From: CAVTUU01 sp045804965
Lineage (GTDB): Bacteria; Chloroflexota; Chloroflexia; Thermomicrobiales; UBA6265
Direction of reading: 5' to 3'
DNA: 33,718 nt
Assembly: GCA_045804965.1 (NCBI GenBank)
Contig: JBJMMD010000045.1
Span: forward strand, 1 to 33,718
Shown one piece after another: positions 21,930-30,743 of this stretch (its first letter is position 1; every line of letters starts with the position of its first letter). The position numbers and the translations under genes were made by a program. The notes beneath the pieces were generated by a model. The model was not told the DNA's origin. It was given only the letters and a program-made list of their open reading frames with translations, and searched no databases.

Positions 21930-23222
21930 ATGCACGGATCGCGTGAGCCGATCTGGATCTTGGGTGCGGGCGGACACGCGAAGGTCGTCATCGAAGCGAT
22001 CCGTGAGGCTGGCGAATTCAAGATCGGCGGGATTCTTGACGATGACGTCGACCGTCACGGCACGGCACTCCGCGGGGTTTCGATAGTCGATTCGATGACG
22101 CCGGACGCGGTGAATCGCCACCAGATCAAACACGCGGTTATCGCCGTCGGCGACAACAAGATCCGATCGAGCATCGCCCAGCGCCTTGATGGTTTCGTTT
22201 CGTGGCCGACGATCGTTCATCCCCGGGCGATCGTCGCGTCCGGTTCCAACCTCGGCGAAGGCACTGTCGTCTGCGCCGGCGCGGTCGTGCAAACAGACAC
22301 ACGGATCGGCCGCCACGTCATCCTGAACACTGCCTCGTCTGTCGATCACGACTGTGTGGTCGGTGATTTCGCTCATATCGCGCCGGGTTGCCACATCGCG
22401 GGCGGCGTCTGCCTCGGTGATGGCGTCCTGGCAGGCATAGGAACGAGCATGATTCCCGGCCGCAACATCGGCCAGTGGTCAATCGTGGGCGCGGGCGCGG
22501 TTGTCGTCGTCGATCTCCCCGAGATGTGCGTCGCGACCGGCGTCCCGGCGCGCGTGATTAGGCGAATCGACCCCGAAACCGCCACGGATCCCACACTGCG
22601 CAGATTTGCCCGAAGTGCCAAACGAACATTCGACGTCGCGGCGGCGGTCATTGGTGTTGTTGTCTTAACGCCGATTTGGCTCGTCGTTGGCATCCTCATC
22701 CTAGCGACGATGGGACGGCCAATTTTCTTCCGACAACAGCGTCCGGGACGGAGCGGCAAACCCTTCACGATCTTGAAATTCCGGACGATGCATGGCGCCA
22801 TAGGAACGGACGGAGAGCTTCTCTCTGACGCGGAACGCTTGACCGCGTTCGGTTCGCTCCTCCGCAAAACGAGCCTCGACGAGATACCGCAGCTCCTCAA
22901 CGTGCTGAACGGGGATCTGAGTCTCGTTGGGCCGCGGCCGTTGTTGATGCAGTACCTCCCGTTGTTCACCACTGAGCAGGCGCGGCGGCATGACGTCCGT
23001 CCCGGGATCACGGGATGGGCGCAGGTGAACGGTCGAAACTCCCTGGATTGGGAGGAGAAGTTCGCGCTCGACGTCTGGTACGTCGATCACTGGTCGCTCT
23101 GGCTCGACCTGCGCATCCTCGCCCGCACGGCGCTGAAAGTCGTTCGTCGCGACGGCATTTCAGGCGCGGGCGTCGCGACCATGACCGCGTTTACCGGCAG
23201 TGCCGACAAATCAGCGAGCTAG
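21930..23222 (+). CDS. Fusion of PglD/NeuD-like acetyltransferase and PglC-like phosphoglycosyl transferase
   Basis: Residues 1-212 match sugar O/N-acyltransferases: ILGAGGHAKVVIEAI (nucleotide-sugar binding), then left-handed beta-helix hexapeptides with the catalytic His in SSVDHDCVVGDFAHIAPGCH (H140) and a final GVPARVIR. Residues 226-412 are a monotopic phosphoglycosyl transferase: a membrane helix FDVAAAVIGVVVLTPIWLVV, FFRQQRPGRSGKPFTILKFRTM, catalytic dyad SLDEIPQ (D317, E318), GDLSLVGPRPL and RPGITGWAQVNGRN. It would acetylate a UDP-amino-sugar and load it on undecaprenyl phosphate. ATG 21930 follows GGTGGAG. No other glycan genes are adjacent. Confidence 0.88.
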   Translation: MHGSREPIWILGAGGHAKVVIEAIREAGEFKIGGILDDDVDRHGTALRGVSIVDSMTPDAVNRHQIKHAVIAVGDNKIRSSIAQRLDGFVSWPTIVHPRAIVASGSNLGEGTVVCAGAVVQTDTRIGRHVILNTASSVDHDCVVGDFAHIAPGCHIAGGVCLGDGVLAGIGTSMIPGRNIGQWSIVGAGAVVVVDLPEMCVATGVPARVIRRIDPETATDPTLRRFARSAKRTFDVAAAVIGVVVLTPIWLVVGILILATMGRPIFFRQQRPGRSGKPFTILKFRTMHGAIGTDGELLSDAERLTAFGSLLRKTSLDEIPQLLNVLNGDLSLVGPRPLLMQYLPLFTTEQARRHDVRPGITGWAQVNGRNSLDWEEKFALDVWYVDHWSLWLDLRILARTALKVVRRDGISGAGVATMTAFTGSADKSAS

Positions 23223-23477
23223 AAGGGCCTCTCGTGTACAAAGCTGGTCTTTACCCACGAGCTACGCGGCTACGGCGCGCGCCCGGGCATGAAATCACCC
23301 TTCCCGCGGCCTCAGCCGACGAAGTCGGCGAAAGACCGGCCATTCATCGCTACAACATCACCGACCGGACGTTAGTCAGCCGCTCAAATAGGCAGGCTTC
23401 ATAGGTTCAGCGCTTGGCTTTCAGTCTGGCGTGGCAGCTTTAGGAGAGCGCGGCAAGAATGAGCGTTTACCACGACC
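23223..23477. other. Intergenic stretch with a doubtful 56-aa ORF
   Basis: A GTG at 23234, preceded by GAAGGG, opens a plus-strand frame to 23404 encoding basic residues and ITLPAASADEVGERPAIHRY. It is not recognised and may be chance. The stretch ends at a palindromic hairpin. Confidence 0.2.
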
Positions 23478-23506
23478 GAACCCGAGCATATGCTCGGGTT
23501 CGCTTT
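23478..23506 (+). terminator. Perfect 24-nt palindrome, terminator-like
   Basis: GAACCCGAGCAT (23478-23489) is followed immediately by its exact reverse complement (23490-23501), then GCTTT. The stem is strong with CATATG at the tip. The T-run is minimal, so termination is likely but unproven. It stands just upstream of the truncated small-protein gene. Confidence 0.5.
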
Positions 23507-23539
23507 GTGGGCGGCGCAACACGGCGAAGGTGAGCGCAA

Positions 23540-23722
23540 ATGAGCACGTATGACCCGCATTACATCTTAGTTCACCGCGAAGGGGAGTATGGGGACATGG
23601 AAGTCCCCGTCCACGCAATTCAAGCATTCGAGGATGGCAAGCTGCGCGTGTCGGTCAATCGCTGGGCGGTGACAAACGTCGACGACGAAAAATCGTCCCA
23701 CCGGCACGGCGAAGAGAGCTGA
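23540..23722 (+). CDS. N-terminally shortened paralogue of the small conserved protein at 30409
   Basis: The 60-residue product (MSTYDPHYILVHREGEYGDM...KLRVSVNRWAVTNVDDE) matches residues about 30-86 of the protein at 30409-30669 almost throughout, but lacks the first 28 or so residues. ATG 23540 has its own good ribosome site (GAAGGTGAG, 5 nt spacing). Upstream DNA shows no remnant of the missing part. It is a DUF2171/PRC-barrel-like beta fold (inference), and the missing strand(s) may prevent folding. It may be a functional short form or a decaying duplicate. Confidence 0.55.
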   Translation: MSTYDPHYILVHREGEYGDMEVPVHAIQAFEDGKLRVSVNRWAVTNVDDEKSSHRHGEES

Positions 23723-23725
23723 CGC

Positions 23726-25024
23726 TCAGAGCGCACGTGCCGGCAGCAGTGAAAAGATGGTGACGGCGGCCGGTTGCGCTGCCGGATTGTGCAGGTCCAC
23801 GTGAGCGTGCGGAATCAGGGCGCCTGCGGATTCGTCATCAAGTCTTCCCGCGCTTTGGTCCTTGGTGGCGTCCTGGCGAGAGGTCATCGGGCCCTCTTCC
23901 GAGACCACATCGAGCGTCCCCGAATTCACCACGAGCAGGCTCGATCCAGGCACATCGAAATCAGCGATCGACGCATTCGGCCCGAGCGTGGCTTGGCCGG
24001 TCGCAATCTCCAACTGTGCGACTGGAATCGATAACGAAATGCTGCTCGCAAGTGACGTGGCCGAGACGGGCATCATGGTTATTGGACGGTCTCCGGTCCA
24101 CCATTTTGGTAAATCAGTCTCGCCGACGGTCGAGGGTTGTCCTTGAGGGTATGCGGGATCCAAGCTCGATCCGTTCGTCGGGCGCGACGAGATCGAGAGC
24201 ACAAGTACGCTGGCGGACTCATGCCCGACGTTGTGGACCGTGATTCGGCTCCCAGCTGGCATGCCGAGGAGCTCGCCAGGGCGAACCAACGTCCGCGCGA
24301 CATCCGCGCCGGTTGATTCCATCGCTGGTGTTGCGATGAGCGACACTGCTTGGTCCTTTTGCCCTTCCACGGAGACGTTGCCAGCTTCTACATGCAGCCA
24401 CCGCAGTTCGGCCGTTCCCGGTGCAACGATCGACGTGTCTTCTGGGATTGACAGCCGGTCGAGGCCGACGAGATAGTCACGTGCGGGGTCGAGCGCAAGT
24501 TTCGCGCGTGCCAACGGTTCTAAGAGCGCCAATCCGGTGCCCGTGGTCCAGAGTTCGACGACCCGATGATTATCAATGCGAACAGCGTCGACCTCGCTCC
24601 ATGGTGAGAGACCGGCTAATGGGGACCCAAGAAACGCGCCGTCGTTCGCGCCAGTAACCGAGACATTGACCATCGCCCGGTTGCCGGACGTCGTTATCTC
24701 GCCTGCGGTCAGTTCAACGTGCGGAGACGTGGCATGAAGACTCAGCAGATAGCGCGTTAACCCTGCGCGATCAGGGGCAAGCGACGCCAGCGGACCATGC
24801 GTGACGACGTGTTCGGCGACCGCGGACTCCAAGGCAGTGGAATCGCCGGTGCGAATTGTCTGATTGATGCCCGCGTAAAAGGCACGAATGGTTTCTCCGG
24901 AGGCGACTGGCCCGGGGTCGGCTACCGCCGGATTTGCTAAGACCCAGCCGGCGGCGAAGACACCAACGACTGTCGCCAGCGTTAAGACGATAGTGAGCGG
25001 ATAGACAGCACGGCGACTATACAT
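23726..25024 (-). CDS. Membrane-anchored or secreted protein with NTF2-like and cupin-like parts
   Basis: This 432-residue protein has an N-terminal signal/anchor (YPLTIVLTLATVVGVFAAGWVL). Residues about 40-170 look like a SnoaL/NTF2-like domain (IRAFYAGINQTIRTGDSTAL, TGANDGAFLG, VRIDNHRVVELWTTG). The remainder resembles two cupin-like barrels (LRWLHVEAGNVSVEGQ, RPGELLGMPAGSRITVHNVG; then GPNASIADFDVPGSSLLVVN). A His run HAHVDLHN is near the end. Function unknown. ATG 25024 follows CAGGAG. It lies beside regulator B and converges with the truncated small-protein gene, ending 3 nt from it. Confidence 0.65.
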   Translation of the reverse strand: MYSRRAVYPLTIVLTLATVVGVFAAGWVLANPAVADPGPVASGETIRAFYAGINQTIRTGDSTALESAVAEHVVTHGPLASLAPDRAGLTRYLLSLHATSPHVELTAGEITTSGNRAMVNVSVTGANDGAFLGSPLAGLSPWSEVDAVRIDNHRVVELWTTGTGLALLEPLARAKLALDPARDYLVGLDRLSIPEDTSIVAPGTAELRWLHVEAGNVSVEGQKDQAVSLIATPAMESTGADVARTLVRPGELLGMPAGSRITVHNVGHESASVLVLSISSRPTNGSSLDPAYPQGQPSTVGETDLPKWWTGDRPITMMPVSATSLASSISLSIPVAQLEIATGQATLGPNASIADFDVPGSSLLVVNSGTLDVVSEEGPMTSRQDATKDQSAGRLDDESAGALIPHAHVDLHNPAAQPAAVTIFSLLPARAL

Positions 25025-25231
25025 GTTGTGCGACTCCTGGGACGTTTGATCTTGATCAGCTCATGTCCCTTGCGTTACGAAGATTTCAAATGCGGGCGTC
25101 ACGTCGAAATCGAGAGATAGCCGCATTGGGACGAGCGTATGGCAGCGCGATGGACCGCACATCGAGAGAAGTACGGAGGCGGTTCGCTTCGGGGAGGGGG
25201 AATATTACGTAGGTTTCACCGACGTCCGGAT

Positions 25232-27772
25232 TTAGACCAGACCCTGGCGTGTGGCGTAGGTGGCCGCGCCAGTGCGGGAGGAAACGTTGAGCTTGCTAAG
25301 GATTGCTTCGACGTGCTTGGAGGCGGTGCGGCGACTCATTCCGAGCGCCTCGGCGATCTCTTTGTCGGAGTGTCCCTCGACGAGGAGGCGGAGCACGCCG
25401 AGCTCTCGCATGGTAAGGGGCGAATTGTCACCGCGCACGGCTGGATGGGCGGGCTCGACCGTGAACGCAAGCGCCGCGGCGACCGCGTCTTCGATCGGCA
25501 TCAGCCGCCCTGAGTCCCAAGTCATGCGAAATGTCTCGTCCCCCAATTTCGCGCCGGCTTCGGCGAGCGCCTGGTTCAGGCGGCACAATTCCCCCTCTGG
25601 CATCGACGCCCCAAGAGCTTCTCGCGTCGCTGAGGCGGCGGCGAAGAGTCGTAGTGCCTGCTCGGGACGATCTAGCGCCAGCGCGGTGTAGGCTAATCCT
25701 TCCAGCGCCACGATCGAGCCAACCGGATCGCCATCATTCCAGAATAAATCGAGACTCTCTTGATACACGGCGATTGCCCGCCTCGGTTCGCCCCGCGCCA
25801 GAATGATATCGCCCATCGGCTTCGAGTTGATTGCAATCCCGGGCGCGAAGCCGAGACTTCGATATCCGGTTACCACTCCGGTCATGAGCTCGTCGGCGCG
25901 GGCAAGGTCTCCCTCGTCCCAAGCCAGAACGCTCAGCATCGCCTGCGCCCAACAAACCATTCCGAGATCGTCGATCTGTTTGGAGATGACGAATGCGGTC
26001 TCGACGTTGAGTCGGGCTTGGTTCGCGTCGCCACGCTGTCTTGCCTGCCAAGCGAGTTTAAGGAGCAGCTTCGCCGACATCCCGCGGTTGAACCGCTCTA
26101 ACCGTTGCGCCGGGTTTTCGCGGAGGGGCTCGACGGGCGATTCGTCATTCAAAGTTGGCGCTGCATCAGTACAGATCTTGAGCGCCTCTTCGTAGCGTGC
26201 CGTGGCCAAGTTGTCGTCTCCGCGCCTGCCAGCGATGTCGCCCATCCAGTCGAGAACCTCGGACTCGCAGCACCAATCTCCGCTCGCCCGGACCATGGGC
26301 AGCGCTTCTTCGCAAAGATGCTGCGCACGATCAAGATTTCCTTTCCGGATAGCCACGCCGGCAGCCTCGGTGAGCGCTCTCCGCTGCACGACCGGCGCCA
26401 CGTCGTTTCCACGGAGGAGGAGTCGGTCGAGCCAGATCCAAGCCTCAGCTAGATGGCCGCGCATCTCCCACGCGAAGCGCTGCCGGCATATCAGTTGTAA
26501 CGCGTGCTCGACTTGTTCCGTGGAATCCAGCCAATCGAGCGCTGCGCGCACATTCGGGTGCTCGATCTCGTAACGATCCAGCATGCGAGGTCGCTCACGC
26601 GGTGGCCAAAACTGCGGCTCGGCTTCCGCTGTCAGCTCCAGGAGGTAACGAGCATGCGCGTTGCGCGCGGCTGTCTCCTCGTTGGTTGCCGCCAATTGTT
26701 CGAGACCGTACTCACGGATGGTTTCCAGCATTGAAAAGCGCAGCTCGCCGTTTGGCAGCGTTACTTGCCGCACCAAGCTCTGATCGACGAGCCCGGCGAG
26801 ATCATCCAAGACAGACTGGTTCGCCCCGACCGCCTGCGCTCCGTCCAGCGAAAAGCCGCCGATGAAGACCGCGAGACGGCGGAAGAGGATCTGCTGCTCC
26901 GAAGGAAGCAGGTCATAACTCCAAGCAATGGTCTGGCGCATCGTTTGCTGGCGGGCGGGAGCGTTCCGATGGCCGCCGGTGAGCAGGGGCAAGCGATTCG
27001 TCAACTGCGCCAGCATGGCTGGCGGTGAAAGGACACGCATCCGAGTCGCGGCCAGCTCAATGGCTAGCGGCAGCCCATCGAGGCTGTGGCAGATCGCGGC
27101 GACCGCGTCGGCGTTGGCAGCGGACAAGGCGAAATCTGGTTGCGATTCCTGGGCCCGGGTCACGAAGAGGCGGGTCGCATCTGTTTGCGCCAATGCTTCG
27201 ACGGATGGCGGCGTCGCTGGGTCAGGCAGGCGTAACGGCGGGACCGGGAACGATTGCTCGCCGGTGAGGTGCAAGAGTGCGCGGCTGGTGACGAGAATGT
27301 TCAAGCGAGGACACGCGGTCAGCAAATCAACGACTACCGACGCCGCGGTCAGGACGTGCTCGAAGTTGTCGAGGAGCAGGAGGAGTTCGCGCTCGCGCAA
27401 CGCGATGCGGAGGCCATCGAGCAGAGGCCGCGTGCCCGAATCTCGGACACCGAGAACCTGGGCGATAGCCGGCGTTACCAACGCAGGGTCGGTGAGCGGC
27501 GCGAGCGGCACAAAGACGGCGCCATCGGCGAAGACGTCACTTAACTGCCTCGCCACGGCCAGCGCCAATTGCGTTTTGCCCACGCCTCCGGGCCCGGTGA
27601 AGGTCACCAAGCGTACGTCTTCACGCGCGAGCAACGCGCAGGCTGCGGCGATCTCCGCCTCGCGGCCGATGAGCGAACTGAGCGGCGCGGGGAGGTTCGC
27701 GCCGCGGTCTGTGCCGGGCAGCGAGCAGAGCGGAGCGGGTTGGCTAGGTTGAGCCCGCAGCGTACTTGACAT
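25232..27772 (-). CDS. Large ATPase-LuxR transcriptional regulator B
   Basis: This is an 846-residue STAND-type regulator: LPAPLSSLIGREAEIAAA, Walker A GPGGVGKT (60-67), Walker B LLLLLDNFEHVL (130-141), LPLAIELAATRM, a long helical repeat region rich in Trp and Leu, and a C-terminal LuxR HTH (785-846: LTMRELGVLRLLVEGHSDKE, RTASKHVEAILSKLNVSSRT) that ends the protein with almost no tail. It is a tandem paralogue of regulator C, whose gene ends 53 nt upstream. ATG 27772 is supported by the leader layout shared with A and C. It is probably transcribed from its own promoter, whose -10 overlaps the stop codon of C. Confidence 0.88.
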   Translation of the reverse strand: MSSTLRAQPSQPAPLCSLPGTDRGANLPAPLSSLIGREAEIAAACALLAREDVRLVTFTGPGGVGKTQLALAVARQLSDVFADGAVFVPLAPLTDPALVTPAIAQVLGVRDSGTRPLLDGLRIALRERELLLLLDNFEHVLTAASVVVDLLTACPRLNILVTSRALLHLTGEQSFPVPPLRLPDPATPPSVEALAQTDATRLFVTRAQESQPDFALSAANADAVAAICHSLDGLPLAIELAATRMRVLSPPAMLAQLTNRLPLLTGGHRNAPARQQTMRQTIAWSYDLLPSEQQILFRRLAVFIGGFSLDGAQAVGANQSVLDDLAGLVDQSLVRQVTLPNGELRFSMLETIREYGLEQLAATNEETAARNAHARYLLELTAEAEPQFWPPRERPRMLDRYEIEHPNVRAALDWLDSTEQVEHALQLICRQRFAWEMRGHLAEAWIWLDRLLLRGNDVAPVVQRRALTEAAGVAIRKGNLDRAQHLCEEALPMVRASGDWCCESEVLDWMGDIAGRRGDDNLATARYEEALKICTDAAPTLNDESPVEPLRENPAQRLERFNRGMSAKLLLKLAWQARQRGDANQARLNVETAFVISKQIDDLGMVCWAQAMLSVLAWDEGDLARADELMTGVVTGYRSLGFAPGIAINSKPMGDIILARGEPRRAIAVYQESLDLFWNDGDPVGSIVALEGLAYTALALDRPEQALRLFAAASATREALGASMPEGELCRLNQALAEAGAKLGDETFRMTWDSGRLMPIEDAVAAALAFTVEPAHPAVRGDNSPLTMRELGVLRLLVEGHSDKEIAEALGMSRRTASKHVEAILSKLNVSSRTGAATYATRQGLV

Positions 27773-27824
27773 GATGTGGCCCTGCAGGAGGATCGATCAG
27801 TGCCGCGCGGAGACGTGTTTCACC

Positions 27825-27830
27825 ACTATA
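27825..27830 (-). promoter_or_regulatory. Putative -10 element (TATAGT) of regulator B, overlapping the stop of C
   Basis: GGCTATAGTG on the minus strand lies 52 nt before ATG 27772. The TAG inside it (27826-27828) is the stop codon of regulator C. The identical core occurs upstream of regulator A. No convincing -35 is seen. Confidence 0.4.
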
Positions 27831-30252
27831 GCCTACGCGGTGAGTCTGCTCGCTTCGGCTGGACCTCATTGTGAGATGAGATCAATCCCCGGCGTGTGGC
27901 ATAGGTCGCCGCGGCGGTGCGGGAGGCGACATTGAACTTGGCAAGGATCGTTGCAACGTGCTTGGAGACGGTGCGGCGGCTGATCCCGAGCGCTTCGGCA
28001 ATTTCCTTGTCGGAAAGACCCTCGACGAGCAGGCGTAGGACATCGAGTTCTCGCCTGGTGACGGGCAGAGGAGATGTTGCGTCGGTCCTTTCGCCGCTCG
28101 TAACTTCGCGCGCGACTTCAAGGGCCTCGTCAATCGCCTGCGCCAGAGGCATTGCTCGACCAGCTGCCCATGCGGCGGCGAATTCTTCAGCGGACAAACG
28201 TTTTTGGGCACGCGCCACATCCTGAGCTTGCCACTGCCGTTCTGCTTCCGGTTGTTCGCCGAAGCCGTGTAACTCAAGCAGCGCCTCTTCAAAGCCGAGG
28301 AGGCGGGCAGCTCGCTCGGCGTCGCCGACGACAGCTGCGACAGCACCCAGACTTCTGACGCAGTTTCCGACGGTGAAGACGTCACGCCCGTCCCGGCTGA
28401 GGTTCAGCGCCTCAGCGAATAGGGAGGCCGCCTGTAGGTAGTTGCCTTGTTCTCGTGCCCGAGTCCCGAGGGTCTCTAAACCGAAGGCGATCAGCGTGGA
28501 CCAGCCATTCGAACGTGCTCTGTCGAGGCCAGCGTCGAACCAGGACTTCGCTTCGTTCCGATCTCCGCGAAGTGAGGCGGTCCACCCAAGTCCATACGAA
28601 GCCCATACCACGCCATGAGCATCATCCAGCGCTTCGAACCTCGTGAGCGCTTCTTTAAATTGCGTTGCGGCAAGGACATGATCGCCTTGGAAAATAGCGA
28701 GGACACCCAAAGCGTGTGAAACTTTGGCGATCGCTCTCGGGTCGTCAGCCTCTTTTGCCGCTGCCAGGCCTTCGCCTAACAATGCCACTGCCTGGTCAGT
28801 CGCTCCTCGCCAGGTCGAAATGTCGCCGGCAAGAGCCAAGAGGAGGGCCCGTCGACCGAGCAGCCGGGGCTGCGCGCCTGCGGTAGCCTCTATCGCCTGC
28901 CCGAGCCAAAGTCGTGCTTCGTCGAGCGATCCGCGTTTGTCCCAGAACCAACCAAGGGCGATCGCGAGTCGCGTCAACGTCTCGACGTCATGCTGTTCCG
29001 CCGCCCACGCCAGCGCGGCGCGCAGGTTCGGGAGCTCCTGTTCGAGGCGCCGATCCGCGATTTCCTTCTCCGGAGTGATGGGGGTTCGGTCCGCCCACTC
29101 TGCCAGCTCCAAATAGTGCATCGCGTGTCGCGCCCGCGTGTCGGCTTCCTCTTCGTTTGCCGCGAGGTGCTCAAGGCCGAACTCGCGGACCGTTTCAAGG
29201 AGGCCAAAACGAGGTTCGGCGCCCGGTTGCTCGATGCGTTGGACCAGACTTTGATCGACGAGCGATTCCAGCAACTCGACGGTTCCCTCCCCGGCAACGG
29301 ATTCAGCGGCGTCCAGCGAAAAACCGCCGGCAAACACCGATACCTGCCTGAAGAGCGATTGTTCTTCGGGGGAAAGCAGGTCATAGCTCCACGCAATCGC
29401 GCTTCGCATCGAGCGCAAGCGGATCGGTTGATCCCGCGGGCCACCTTCGAGCAGCGGCAGCTGCCGATCCAATCGAGCGACCAACGCCGCGGGCGAGAAG
29501 AGCCGGGTGCGGGCCGCTGCCAATTCGAGTGCCAGTGGCAGCCCGTTGAGACGGCGACAGAGCCGGCCCACATCGGAGGCGTTGGCATCGGTAAGGTGAA
29601 AGTCTGGTTCGATCGCTTGGGCCCGATCGACGAAGAGCCGGACCGACGCGAAGCGTGCCAGCTGCTCCGCGGTCGGTTCGCCCGTTGAGTCTGGAAGCGC
29701 TAAGGGCACCACATCAAACGCGCGCTCGCCGGTGATCTGAAGCAGTGCGCGACTCGTCACCAGAACCTTCAAGTAAGGGCAAGCGGTCAGAAGGTCCACG
29801 ACCAACGGTGCGGCCGCGGTGACGTGCTCGAAGTTGTCGAGCAGCAGCAGAAGTTCTCGGTCGCCGATTGCCGATCGGATGGCATCGATCGCCGACCGGC
29901 TGCCGTGGTCTCGAATGTTGAGCTCTTGCGCAATTGCCGATACCACGAACGAGGGTTCGCTGAGCGGAGCGAGTGGGACAAAGACGACGCCATTGACGAA
30001 CGCGTCGTTCAACGCCCGCGTGACGGCGAGCGCGAGTTGAGTTTTGCCGACGCCGCCGGGACCGGTGAAGGTGACCAACCGCACGTCGTCGCGTCGTAAC
30101 ATCGCGCCAGCTGCGGCGATCTCCGCTTCCCGGCCGATCAACGACGTTAGAGCCCTCGGTAGGTTGCCGGCAACGTCCTGGTCTGCGGTGAGCAGCGGCC
30201 TGATGCGTCGCGGCTGAGTAGATTGTGGATCGGGCGAGACCTTGGTCTCCAT
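27826..30252 (-). CDS. Large ATPase-LuxR transcriptional regulator C
   Basis: This 808-residue regulator has the same layout as A and B: LPRALTSLIGREAEIAAA, Walker A GPGGVGKT (64-71), Walker B LLLLLDNFEHVT, LPLALELAAARTRLF, TPR-like helices (about 370-700), and a LuxR HTH at 730-790 (VTRRELDVLRLLVEGLSDKE, RTVSKHVATILAKFNVASRT). It is closer to B than to A in both ATPase and HTH, so B and C are a tandem duplication. ATG 30252 is preceded by GGCAGGACCGCC, the same string that precedes A, which decides the start over the longer frame to 30306. The inducer and targets are unknown. Confidence 0.88.
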   Translation of the reverse strand: METKVSPDPQSTQPRRIRPLLTADQDVAGNLPRALTSLIGREAEIAAAGAMLRRDDVRLVTFTGPGGVGKTQLALAVTRALNDAFVNGVVFVPLAPLSEPSFVVSAIAQELNIRDHGSRSAIDAIRSAIGDRELLLLLDNFEHVTAAAPLVVDLLTACPYLKVLVTSRALLQITGERAFDVVPLALPDSTGEPTAEQLARFASVRLFVDRAQAIEPDFHLTDANASDVGRLCRRLNGLPLALELAAARTRLFSPAALVARLDRQLPLLEGGPRDQPIRLRSMRSAIAWSYDLLSPEEQSLFRQVSVFAGGFSLDAAESVAGEGTVELLESLVDQSLVQRIEQPGAEPRFGLLETVREFGLEHLAANEEEADTRARHAMHYLELAEWADRTPITPEKEIADRRLEQELPNLRAALAWAAEQHDVETLTRLAIALGWFWDKRGSLDEARLWLGQAIEATAGAQPRLLGRRALLLALAGDISTWRGATDQAVALLGEGLAAAKEADDPRAIAKVSHALGVLAIFQGDHVLAATQFKEALTRFEALDDAHGVVWASYGLGWTASLRGDRNEAKSWFDAGLDRARSNGWSTLIAFGLETLGTRAREQGNYLQAASLFAEALNLSRDGRDVFTVGNCVRSLGAVAAVVGDAERAARLLGFEEALLELHGFGEQPEAERQWQAQDVARAQKRLSAEEFAAAWAAGRAMPLAQAIDEALEVAREVTSGERTDATSPLPVTRRELDVLRLLVEGLSDKEIAEALGISRRTVSKHVATILAKFNVASRTAAATYATRRGLISSHNEVQPKRADSPRRL

Positions 30253-30304
30253 TAGGCGGTCCTGCCGTGTGCGAACTCGTTGTTGTCTTGTCTTGCCTCG
30301 ATCC

Positions 30305-30310
30305 ATTGTA
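30305..30310 (-). promoter_or_regulatory. Putative -10 element (TACAAT) of regulator C
   Basis: TACAAT on the minus strand lies 52 nt before ATG 30252, the same offset as the TATAGT of regulator B and close to that of A (55 nt). It sits in the divergent region shared with the small-protein gene. Confidence 0.4.
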
Positions 30311-30339
30311 TGGCCTGGCGGTTAGAACCTGTTCCTCGG

Positions 30340-30369
30340 TTTACATCGATGCGGGGCCAGCGGTATGCT
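30340..30369 (+). promoter_or_regulatory. Putative promoter of the small conserved protein
   Basis: TTTACA (30340-30345), an 18-bp spacer and TATGCT (30364-30369) form a reasonable sigma-70 promoter about 40 nt before ATG 30409. It is divergent from regulator C, with only some 30 bp between the two -10/-35 sets, so the two could share a regulator. Confidence 0.45.
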
Positions 30370-30408
30370 TGTTACTTCGCGTCCAGCAAGAGCGAAGGAG
30401 AGACCATC

Positions 30409-30669
30409 ATGGTTGACCCGCACAACACCGCCACCATCGCGATCGGGACGCCGGTCATCGCCTACAACGGCGATCTGCTTGGCTCCGTGCGCGAGGTTCA
30501 CCCGCATTACATCCTCGTTCATCACGAAGGGGAACACGGCGACATGGAAGTCCCCGTCCACTCGATCGAGGGGTACGAGGACGGCAAACTTCGGGTGTCG
30601 GTCAACCGCTGGGCGGTGACCGACGTCGACGACGAAGAGTCCTACCACCGGCAGGGCAAGGAAAGCTAG
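30409..30669 (+). CDS. Small conserved acidic protein (DUF2171/PRC-barrel-like), full-length copy
   Basis: The 86-residue protein begins MVDPHNTATIAIGTPVIAYN, then GDLLGSVREVHPHYILVHHE, then GDMEVPVHSIEGYEDGKLRV, ending VNRWAVTDVDDEESYHRQGK. The pattern of a metal- or ligand-facing beta-barrel with G-V-V spacing resembles DUF2171 or PRC-barrel proteins, which is an inference from shape rather than a firm match. ATG 30409 follows GAAGGAGA. A shorter paralogue lies at 23540-23722, and the two bracket the secreted protein and regulators B and C. Confidence 0.65.
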   Translation: MVDPHNTATIAIGTPVIAYNGDLLGSVREVHPHYILVHHEGEHGDMEVPVHSIEGYEDGKLRVSVNRWAVTDVDDEESYHRQGKES

Positions 30670-30743
30670 CCAACCCACTTTACAGCGCTGCTCACTCCCC
30701 ATATCTTCACGGTCCGATCTCAGGACAACGTGAGGAGCAATGG

